The translations under genes were made by a program, and so were the position numbers. Positions 20,201 through 30,500 of a stretch of 64,000 bases of DNA are shown piece by piece. Every line of letters begins with the position of its first letter. Within the stretch, counting starts at the first letter, position 1. The stretch spans positions 62,001-126,000 of the forward strand of contig JAKFFE010000002.1 of the NCBI GenBank assembly GCA_036675345.1, written 5' to 3'. The DNA is from JALYOC01 sp036675345. GTDB lineage: Bacteria; Myxococcota; Myxococcia; Myxococcales; Myxococcaceae. The notes below the pieces were generated by a model. That model searched no databases. It had not been told where the DNA came from and saw only the letters and a program-made list of their open reading frames with translations.

Positions 20201-23200
20201 GCGATCACCTCCGCCGGATCCTCCAGCGCCACCACCACCCGGGACCCGGACGGCAGCCGCAGCGCCAGCAACGCGTGGGCGATCTGGTTGGCCCGGGCCT
20301 CCAGCTGCGCGTAGCTCAGCTGGCCCCGCTCCTGGACCAGTGCCGGCGCGTCGGGAGCGCGATCCACCCGGTGCTCGAACAGCTGATGGACGGTGGAGGC
20401 CTCCAGGGCCTTGGGCGGCTGATCGTTCTGACCCAGCCGGGCCAGCTGGGTCCGGTCCGCCGCGTCCAGCAGCGGCAGCCGGGAGAGGCTCAGCTCCGGA
20501 TCGCCGGCCACCGATTCCAGCAGGCGGACCAGATGCCGGGCCAGCTGCTCGGCGGTGCGGCGGTCGAACAGGTCGGTGTTGAACTCCAGTCCGCCCTGCA
20601 GCCCGTCCTTGCCCTCCCGCAGCTCCAGGGTGAGGTCCAGCTTGGTGGCGCCGTTGTGCAGCTCCATCCCGGAGAGGGTCAACCCGGAGAGGCGGACCTC
20701 CGGGTTGGGGGTGTTGTGCAGCACCAGCATCGCCTGGACCAGCGGGGTGTGGCTCAGCTCGCGAGGCAGGTGCAGCGCGTCCACCAGCTTCTCGAACGGC
20801 GCCTCCTGATGGGCGAAGGCGGCGATGGCCCGGGTGCGGGTGCGGCGCACCAGCTCCAGGAAGGTGGGATCGCCGGAGAGATCCCCGCGCAGCACCAGGG
20901 TGTTCACGAAGCAGCCCACCAGCGGCTCGACCTCCGGACGGTTGCGTCCGGCGACCGGGGTGCCGACGGCGAAGTCGGTCTGGCCGCTGTAGCGGGAGAG
21001 CAGCGCCTGGTAGGCGGCCATCACCACCATGAACGGGGTGGCGCCCACCTGACGGCCGGCCGCGGCCAGCGCGTCCACCGTCTGGCGGGGGATGGAGACC
21101 GGCACCCGATCGCCGCGGTAGGTCTGCACCGCGGGGCGGGGACGATCCACCGGCAGCTGCAGCACCGGCAACTCGGCCAGGGTGGTCTTCCAGTAGCCCA
21201 GCTCGCGCTCCAGCTGCGGGCCCTGCATCCACTGCCGCTGCCACACCGCGTAGTCGGCGTACTGGATCTGCAGCGCGGGCAGCGGCGAGGGCTGCCCGGC
21301 GGAGAAGGCGCGGTACAGCACCGCCAGCTCCTGGGCCAGCACCCCCGCGGACCAGCCGTCGGAGACGATGTGGTGCATGGTCAGCAGCAGCACGTGCTCG
21401 TCGGAGGCGACCTGGAGCAAGGTGGCGCGCACCAGCGGTCCTTGGGCCAGATCGAACGGTTCGGCCGCTTCGGTGCGGGCGTAGGCAGCGACCTGCGATC
21501 GCCGGGTCTCCACGTCGGCGCCGTCCAGCTCCACTGCGTGGACCGGCAGCTCCAACGCGGCGGCGATTCGCTGCACCGGGCCCGACGGGGTGAGGTGGAA
21601 GGTGGTGCGGAGGATCTCGTGCCGGCGGATCACCTCGGCCAGGCAGCGGCCCAGTGCGTCCGCGTCCAGCTGGCCCACCATCCGCAGCGCGGACGGGTTG
21701 TTGTAGGCGATGTTCCCCGGCTCCAGTTGGTCCATGTACCAGAGGCGCTGCTGGGCAAAGGACAGCGGAAGGTCCGCGCCCCGGGGCACCGGCTGCAGCC
21801 TGGCGGCGGGGGCAGGGGCGTCGGCCAGCAGGCGCACCTGACCGTCCCGCTCGAGGCGGGCCCGGCGGGCGGTCCGGTAGATCACCGCGCCCGGCACCAG
21901 CGGGTGGGGGGCCAGCGCGGAGGCGTCGACGTCGCGGTCGATCCCCGGCCCGGCGACCACCAGCTCGCCGGGGACGCCAGTGGGAACCGGGCGGAGGCGA
22001 TCATCCACCACCCAGGTCTCCAGTCCGGGAGGCACGGTCTGCAGCTGGCGTTCCCGAAGCTGACGGGCCGGTTCCAGGGAGGGAATCGCCGCCGGGGCGT
22101 CCGGGACAGCCGCCGGAAGCAGCCGCTCGCGCAGCGCCGCCAGGTGCTTCAAGGAGTCCAGGGTGGCGGCCACCGGAGCACCGAAGTCGATCAGACAGGC
22201 GACCTCGTCCACGTCCAGCCCGCGGACCCGCTCCACCACCGGCAGCGCGGTCTCCACGGTGCCGAACAGGCCGCCGTCCTGGAGATAGCGCTCCAGCCCG
22301 TGCGCGGTCAGCGCCTGCAGGTCCTGCTCGGTGAGACGGTCCGGATCCAGTTCCAGCCCCTGCGCCTTGGCGAAGGACTGGAAGATGTCCACCGAGCTGC
22401 GGAAGTAGCGCAGCAACGGCGCGCGCACCTCGGCCCGCGCGGTCTCTGCGTCCGCTCCCAGGAACGCGTGCAGCATCAGGGTGACCTGGCCGCGCCCGGG
22501 GCCGTGGCCGTCGCGCTGGAACGACTCCCGGTAGAGGGCGATCTTCTCCTGCAGGCCGTCCAGCTTCTGGCCCATCAGGTTGGTGAGGACGTTGGCCCCC
22601 ATCTCCCCGGCCAGGCGGAAGGTGTCCGGGCTGCCGGCGGCGGTCAGCCAGAAGGGCAGCTGCGGCTGGACCGGGCGGGGCCGGATCCGGACCTGGATCT
22701 TCTGCCCATTGCCGTCGGTCCGCTCCACCGCCTCGCCGCGCCACAGCCGGCGGACGGTGTCGATCTCCCGCAGCATCCGCTCCTTGCGGTCCCGGTAGCT
22801 GTTCGGCGCGAGGACGAAGTCCTGGGCGTGCCAGCCCGACGCGAAGGAGACGCCCACCCGGCCGCCGGTGAGGTTGTCCACCACCGACCACTGCTCGGCG
22901 ACCTCCAGCGGATCGTGCAGGGGAAGGACCACGCTGCCGGCGCGCAGCTGCACCTTGCGGGTGATGGTGGCCAGCGCGGCCGAGCTGAGCGCGGGGCTGG
23001 GATAGAGGCCACCGAAGGAGTGGAAGTGGCGCTCCGGGGTCCAGACCGCGGCGAACCCGTGGGCGTCGGCGAAGCGGGCGCCCTCCAGGAACAGCCGGTA
23101 CTTGTCGGCGCCCAGCGAGTCCTCGTCGTTGGCGAAGAAGGAGAGGCTGAAGTCCAGGGCGCGGGTGTTCACCGTCCGCACCCGCTTCGCCGCCTCCCGG

Positions 23201-26200
23201 TGCTCGGAGGCGGTCAGCAGCGGCAGCGAGCCGAGGCGCAGCGAGGGATCCTCACAGGCGGCGGTGAGCAGCTGCTCCCAGTGTCCCAGCAGGCCATCGA
23301 TGGTCGACGCGTCGAACAGCGCGTGGGCGTACTCCAGGGTGCCCTCGTAGCCGTGGGGGCCTTCGCCCATGGAGATGGAGAGCTCGGAGAGGGTGGCGCC
23401 GAACTGCGCGGGCGCGTCGGGGACGTTGACCAGTTCCAGCTCCAGGCCGGGCACCGAGAGCCGGGACTCGAAGCCGGCGTGGAGGATGAACAGCGCGTCG
23501 AACGGGCGGGCGCGGCGCAGGTCCTTGTCCGGCTCCACCTCGCGGGCGAAGTGTTCGTAGGGGAGATCCGCGTGGGCATAGGCGCCCAGGGTGGTCTCCT
23601 TCACCCGCTCCAAAAGCCCCTGGAAGGTGGGGTCCCCGGAGAGGTCGGTGCGCAGTGGCAGCGCGTGGGCCACGTAGCCGATCAGCGGCTCCAGCTCCCC
23701 GCGGCTGCGGTTGCCGATCGGCGTCCCCACCACCACGTCGGTGGTCCCCGAGTAGCGGGCCAGCACCGCCTTGAAGCCGGCCAGCAGCACCATGAACGGG
23801 GTGACCCCGCGCGCCTGGGCCAGCGCGTTGACCCGGGTGGCCAGGGTGGACGGGAGCTGGAACAGCCGGCGGGTGGAGCGGAGTTCAGCCGTCGGCAACC
23901 GGGGGCGGTCGGTGGGCAGGGGCAGGGGAGGCGGCAACGCCACCAGCCGGCTGCGCCAGTACGTCTCTTGATCGGAGAACGCGCCCTCGCTCAGGCAGCG
24001 GTGCTGCCAGTGGGCGTAGTCCGCGTACTGGTGGCTCAGCGGCGGCAGCGGCGAGGGCTGCCCCTTCAACAGCGCCTGGTAATTGGTGAGCAGCTCGCGG
24101 GCCAGGGCCACCATCGACCAGGTGTCGGAGACCAGGTGGTGGACGGTCACCAGCAGCAGGTGGTGGGTGGCGGCCTGCCGGACCAGCCGGGCGCGGATCA
24201 CCGGGTCCTGGTGCAGCCGGAACGGGGTGGCGGCCTCCTCGCGGGCCAGCCGCAGCGCCTCGGTCTCGTCCATCGCGGCCAGGATCGGCAGCTCCACCCG
24301 CAGCGAGGGCAGCACCTGGAACAGCGGGGTGGGGCTCTCCGGGTACACCGTGCGCAGCGCCTCGTGCCGGGCGACGATCCGGTCCAGCGCCTGCCGGAGC
24401 AGCTCCACCTCCAGCGTGCCGCGCAGCCGCAGCGCCAGGGTCATGTTCAGCGCCGGGTTGCCGGGGGAGAGCTTCTCCAGCCACCACACCCGCTCCTGCA
24501 CCACCGAGAAGGGCAGCGCCTGGTCGCGGGGAAGGGCGAGCAGCGGAGGCACCACCGGGCGATCCTTGCCCGGGAGGGAGTTGGCCAGCAGGGCGCGGAT
24601 CCGCTCCGAGAGCCCGGCCACGGTGGGGGCCTCGAACAGATCGCTGAGCGGAAGCTGGACCGCGAACCGCTCGCGCAGCCGGGTCAGCATCTGCGCCGCC
24701 ATCAGCGAGTTGCCGCCCAGCTCCAGGAAGTTGTCTTCCAATCCGATCTCGATCGCGCCCAGCCGCTCGCGCCAGATCCCGATCACTGCCGCTTCGATGC
24801 TCTCGTCGTCGGGGACCACCACCGGCGTCGCGGCGGGCGCGACCACCGCGGGGGCCACCACTGTCGGCGCGGCCACGCTCTCCAGGGAGAGGGCCTTGGA
24901 CTCCAGCCGGCACAGGTTCCGCTCGAAGGGATAGGTGGGCAGCGACACCCGCCGGCGCTCCTCCGCTCCGTACCAGGCGCTCCAATCGAACGGGACGCCG
25001 CGCTCCCACAGCGCGCCGATCGCCGCCGCGAAGCTCTGTGCCTCGGAGGTGGAGCTGCCGTTCCGGGGCAGCGAGGGAATCGCCACACCCTGGAGCTCCG
25101 GGTGCTCGGTCAGGTGCGCGCGCACCAGCGAGGTCAGTCCCTGGTCCGGACCCACCTCCAGGAAGCGGGTGTGGCCCTGGGCCAGCAGCGTCTTCAGCCC
25201 GTCCAGGAAGCGGACCGGCTCGCGCATCTGCCGGGCCCAGTACTCCGGCCGGGTGAGCTCCTCCGCGGTGGCCCAGGTCCCGGTGAGGCTGGAGATCAGC
25301 GGGCGGGTCGGCGGGGAGAGGGTGATCGCGTGGACCACCTCCAGCAGCCCCTCGCGCAGCGGTTCCACCGCCGCGGAGTGGAAGGCGAAGCGCGTCGGCA
25401 GCTCCATCGCGGCGACCTTCTGCTCACCCAGTCGCTGCGCCAGCCGGGCGATCGACTCCACCGGTCCGGCCACCACCGTGCGTTCCTCGCCGTTGATCGC
25501 GGCGACCGAGCAATCCGACTCCAACATCCCGGACAGCTGCGAAACGCCCAGGGCCACCGCCAGCATCCGCCCCGGCGGCATCCGGCTCATCAGCTCTCCC
25601 CGGGCCACCGCCAACCGCGCCGCGTCCTCCAGGGACAGCACCCCGGCCAGGTGGGCGGCGACGTACTCGCCGTAGCTGTGACCGAAGAAGGCGCCGGGAG
25701 TCACTCCCAGCCCGATCCAGGTCCGGGCCAGCGCGTACTCCACCGCGAACAGCGCCGGCAGCCCCAGCCGGGGCTCGTGCAGCGCGGCGCTTTGGGCCAG
25801 CAGCGCCCGGACGTCCAGCGACGGCGCCCAGCGCAGCACCGCCATCGAGGCCTCCTCCAGCGCCTGTCCGAACAGCGGCTCGGTCTCCGCCAGGGTGCGG
25901 GCCATTCCCGCCGCCTGCGATCCCTGGCCGGGGATCAGGAACACCACCTCCGGCGAATGGAGCTCGCGGGCAGTGAGCGCGGGCACCGTCCGGCTCCGGC
26001 CCCGCAACACCTCCAGCAACTGCGGACGATCCTTGGCCACCAGCGCCCGCCGGTGCTCGAACGCGCGCCGACCCAGGTTCCGGGTAAAGGCCACGTCCTC
26101 CAGCCGCAGCGAGGGATCGGCCTCCAGCGCCGAGGCCAGCGCGTCGGCCTGACGGGCCAGCGCGGCCGGGGTGCGCGCGGAGAGGGTCACCACCTCCACC

Positions 26201-27543
26201 GGACGCGGTCCGGCTCCCCGCTCCGCCCGCAACGGCGCTTCGCCCAGCACCGCGTGGGCGTTGGTCCCGCCGATGCCAAAGGAGCTGACGGCCGCATAGC
26301 GGGGTGTCTGGGCGCGGCTCCACTCCCGACGGGAGGTGGCCACCGCGAAGGGAGACTCCTCCAGCCGCAGCGCCGGGTTGGGCTGGGAGAAGTGGAGGCT
26401 GGGCGCGATCACCCCGTGGTGGAGGGTGAGCGCGGTCTTGATCAACCCGGCGATCCCCGCGGCGGTGTCCAGGTGCCCGAGGTTGGTCTTCACCGAACCC
26501 AAGGCGCAGTAACCCTTCCGCTGCGAGTCCTGGCGGTAGGCGCGGGTCAGCGCCGCCAGCTCGATCGGGTCGCCCAGCGGGGTCCCGGTTCCATGGGCCT
26601 CCACGTAGCCGACCTGATCCGCGGAGACCCCGGCGTAGGCCAGCGCCTCGGAGATCACCGCCGACTGACCCTCCACGCTGGGCGCGGTGAAGCCGACCTT
26701 CCGGGCACCGTCGTTGTTGATCGCCGAGCCCTTGATCACCGCATACACGTGATCGCCATCCCGGACGGCGTCCTCCAGCAGCTTGAGCACCACCACCCCG
26801 GCCCCATGCCCACTGACGGTGCCGCGGGCGGAGGCGTCGAAGGCCCGGCAGTGCCCGTCGGGAGAGAAGATCATCCCCTCCTGGAACAGGTAGCCGGTCT
26901 TCTGCGGGGTGTTGATCTTCACCGCCCCGGCCAGGGCCAGGTCGCTTTGCCGCATCAGCAGGCTCTGGCAGGCCAGGTGCACCGCCACCAGGCCGGTGGA
27001 GCAGGCGGTGTAGACGGAGAGGCTCTCTCCCCGCAGGCCCAGCTTGAAGGAGGCCTTGGTGGCCAGGTTCTCACCGGTGGTGGTCCCCAGCGCCTCGAAC
27101 AGGGAGGCGGGATCCTTTCCGGCGTGGGCCAGCAACTTGAGCAGATGCCCGGAGGCACCGGCGCCGGCGTAGAGCGAGATCTTCCCGGCGAAGCGGGCCG
27201 GGTCGTAGGCCGCGTCCTCCAGGGCCGACCAGGCGCACTCCAGGAACACCCGCTGCTGCGGATCCATCCACGCCGCCTCGCGGGGCGAGACACCGAAGAA
27301 GTCGTGGTCGAAGGACTCGGCGTCCTCCAGCACTCCGGCGCTGCGCACGAAGTCCGGGTGCTGGCGAAGCGCGTCCGGGACCAGGGAGGAGGTCTCCAGC
27401 TCCTCGGCCGGGAAGTGCGAGAGCAGCTCCTCGCCCAGCTCCAGCCGGCGCCACAGCTCGCGCAGGTCGGCGGCGCCGGGGAAGCGGCCCGCCATTCCGA
27501 TCACCGCGACGTCGTTCGGAGAGAGTTCGTTCTGGTCGGACAT
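17287..27543 (-). CDS. hybrid PKS-NRPS: KS-AT-ACP-C-Mox-(A remnant)-C-A-PCP-E
   Basis: This 3418-residue protein is the second enzyme of the line. The KS has Cys181 in TACSTG, His317 in HGTGTP and His357 in GHLDTAAG. The AT has GHSYG with Ser623 and an AFH motif at 720-722, as in malonyl-specific ATs. No KR, DH or ER follows, so the beta-keto group should stay. ACP Ser946. C (about 1010-1445) has HHLVSDTW at 1135-1142, lacking the usual Gly. A luciferase-like flavin monooxygenase domain (about 1463-1805) comes next, then a dead A fragment (1840-1912). C (from about 1923, HH 2057-2058), A (tentative code DAGMLGEVWK, no confident match), PCP Ser2914 in LGGDS and an epimerase (2962 onward; HHLVVDG, VETHGRE, SFNYLGQ) form a complete D-amino-acid module. 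The gene starts 2 bases after the upstream stop. Confidence 0.95.
21808..22026 (-). other. degenerate adenylation-domain remnant after the monooxygenase
   Basis: Residues about 1840-1912 keep the A-domain core 6-7 pattern: ETWVVDDRLRPVPTGVPGEL parallels VLDxxLxPVPxGVPGEL, then AGPG, PHPLVPG, and IYRTARRARLERDG where a working domain has LYRTGDLARWxxDG. The Gly-Asp of YRTGD, whose Asp contacts ATP, is replaced by Ala-Arg. The N-terminal lobe, the A8-A10 motifs and any following carrier protein are missing. It cannot activate an amino acid. Confidence 0.8.
22129..23157 (-). other. MupA/Atu3671-type luciferase-like monooxygenase domain within the PKS-NRPS
   Basis: Residues about 1463-1805 of the hybrid enzyme form a complete FMN-dependent luciferase-like barrel. 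Landmarks are LDFSLSFFAND, FAAVWTPERHFH, GSVVLPLHDPLEVAEQW, GRVGVSFASGWH and a C-terminal EVACLIDFG strand. This subfamily is found embedded in PKS/NRPS proteins; in microginin-type pathways it is thought to hydroxylate the alpha carbon of the carrier-bound chain. Here it sits after the PKS module and one C domain, so oxidation of the extended beta-keto chain is the simplest guess. Confidence 0.9.
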
Positions 27544-27545
27544 GG

Positions 27546-30500
27546 TCAGCTCTTGCCGCGGGTCCTCCGGGCCAGGGCCTCACGGCGCGCATCAGCGCGT
27601 CCGCGGACGTCCTCCCGGGGAGCCTGCTCAGGGGTGGTCAGCCGTCTGGCGAAGGCCTGGACGGTGGGGTGTTCAAAGAAGTGGGTGAGCGGGACGTCCT
27701 GCGACAGCGCCTCGCGCAGGTTGGCTGCGGCCTGCATCACCGTCAGCGAGGTGCCGCCCAGCTCGTCGAAGAAGTGGTCGTGCACGCCGATCGCCTCCCG
27801 CCCCAGGGCCCGGGCCCAGGCGGCGGCCACCGTCCTCTCCAGCGGGGTCTGCGGCGGAGCGGCGGGCGCCTCGGTGCTCTCCGGAGGCGCGGCGGGCAGG
27901 GCGCGACGGTCCACCTTGCCGTTGGCGGTCAGGGGCAGCAGCGCCAGGGTGAGGAACGAGGACGGGATCAGCGTCTCCGGCAGCTTCTCCCGCAGCAGCG
28001 CCCGCAGCTCGCGGGCGGAGGGCAGCGCGGTCTCGGTGGGGATCAGATAGGCCACCAGCTGCAGCTCTCCGGCGGAGGTGGACCGGGTGGTGACCGCCAC
28101 ATCGCGCACCGGCAGGTGGGAGCGCAGCGCGGCCTCCACCTCGCCCAGCTCCACCCGGTGGCCACGGACCTTGACCTGATCGTCCACTCGCCCCAGGAAC
28201 TCCAGGGTTCCATCCGGCCGCCAGCGGGCGCGATCGCCGGTGCGGTACAGCGTGCCGCTCGCGGGATTGAACCGGTTGGGAACGAACTTCTCCGCGGTCA
28301 GCTCCGGACGGCCCAGGTAGCCCTTGGCCACGCCCGGTCCACCCACCCACAGCTCGCCGGCCACGCCCACCGGCACCAGGTTCCCGCCCGGATCGACCAG
28401 GTACAGGGTCACGTTGTCCATCGGCCGGCCGATGCTGGGAGCCCCGTCCTCGGGAGCGCAGCGTCCGAAGCTGGCGCAGACCGAGATCTCGGTGGGGCCG
28501 TAGGCGTTGATGAAGGTCCGACCCTGGGCCCAGCGGGCGGCCAGCTCCGCGGAGCAGGCCTCGCCGGCGGAGATCACCGTGCGCAGCTCCGGCAACCCGG
28601 TGGGATCCAGCAGCGCCAGCACGCTGGGAGGGAGGGTGACGGTGGTGATCCGGCCGGCCTTCAAGGCGGAGGGAAGCTCCAGCGCCGGGTGGGCCTCGGT
28701 GGAGGCCAGCAGGTGCAGGGTGGCGCCGGCGCCCAGCGCCATTCCGACTTCGGAGATCGCCGCGTCGAAACCACAGGAGGCGAACTGCAGCACCCGGCTG
28801 TCCTCCACCACCTCGAAGCCGCGGATCTGCGCCTGGACCAGGTTGGTCAACCCACGGTGCGGCACCATCACGCCCTTGGGCTGACCGGTGGAGCCGGAGG
28901 TGTAGATCACATACGCGGTCCGCTCCGGATCCTCCTCCCTATGGGGAGCCGCGGTTCCGGAGGCAGCCAGCCCCTCCAGATCCAGCACCCGGGCGCCCAG
29001 CGTCGTCAGCCGGGCGGAGTGCTGCCGATGGGTGAGCACGCACGCCAGCTGCGCATCGGAGATCAGGAACCCCAGCCGCTGATCCGGATGGCGCAGCTCC
29101 AGCGGGACATACGCTCCACCGGCCTCCAGGATCGCCAGCAGCGCCACCACGCCGTCCACGGTGCGGTCCACTGCCACGCCCACCCGGACCTCGGGGGCGA
29201 CGCCTTGAGCGGCCAGCACCCCGGCCAGCGCCTGCACCCGCTGCCAGAGCTGGGCGTAGGTCACGCTCTCGGTGCCGCGCACCACCGCCACCTTCTCCGG
29301 CGTTCGGCGCGCCTGCTCCTCCACCAGACGATGCAGCGGCAGCGGCGGAACCTCCACCTGCCGCCCCCGACCCAGCTCCAGCAGCCGCTCCCGCTCGGCG
29401 TCCTCCACCAGCGGGTGCTGCTCCAGGGCCAGCTCCGGCTGGGCGGTGACCGCCTCCAACAGCCGCTGCCACTGCGCCGCCATCCGCGCCACGGTGCCCG
29501 GCTGGAAGCGCTGACGCCGGTACTCGAAGGCGCCCACGAAGCCGCCGTCCAGCTCGCCCATCACCAGCGACAGCTCCAGCGGCGCGGCACAGTCGGACAG
29601 CGGCAGCGCCTCCACCGTGAGGCCACCCAAATCCACCCGGGTCCCCGGCTGCTCCACCGCCAGCGCGGTCAGCGCCGAGGCGCCGGCCTGCGCGCGCTGG
29701 AAGACGAACATCGTCTCGTAGAGGGCGCCCTTCCTCAGCGCGCGCTGGGAGGCGACCACCTCCGCCACCCGGGAGATGGGGAGGTCGGCGTGGTCCAGCG
29801 CGCCGAGCACCGTCTGCTTCACCTCGCGGATCAGCGACCGGAATCCGGCCTGGGGATCCACCCGCGCCGCCAGCGCAACCGGGTTGACCAGATACCCCAG
29901 CAGCCGATGGGTGCGAGGATCACTGCGGCCAGCGGTGGGCGCGCCCACGGTGAGCGAGTCCTGGCCGGTCCACCGGGAGAGCAGCGCGAAATAGGCAGAC
30001 AGCAGCACCACGAAGGGGGTGGTCCGCTCCTCCTTGGCCAGGCGGTTAAGCCTCTCGCTCAGGGCAGGGGAGAGGGAGAACCGCTGGGCGCCGCCCCCGG
30101 TCCCGCTGCCCGCCTCTCCCAAGGACAGCCGGGAGTCGGCTCCGGCCAGGGCATTCTTCCAGTAGTCGCGCAGCTGCTGCCCGCGAGCTCCCGTCAGCCG
30201 GGTCTGCTCCTCCTCGGCCAGCGCGGAGGCGGAGATCCCCACCGGGGGCAACGAGCCGGGACGACCGGAGACCTGGGCCTGGTAGAGCGCGACCAGCTCC
30301 GAGGCCAGCACTCCCAGCGACCAGAAGTCGGTGATCGCGTGGTGCAGCACCAGCAGCAGCACCGTCGTCCCTTCCCCCTGGTGAAGCAGCGCCCGCCACA
30401 AGGGACCGCGCGCCAGATCGAACGGCCGCTGGGCCTCCTCGCCGAGGCGGCGCTCCAGCTCCGCCGGCCCCACGGACACCTGCTGCAGCTCGATCGGAGA

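Noticed and set aside
18268..28050. A 3260-codon open frame on the plus strand opposite the PKS-NRPS genes
   Set aside because: It is the mirror of strongly biased codons in the real genes: rich in Gln, Gly, Arg and His, without any domain, and it crosses two real gene boundaries.
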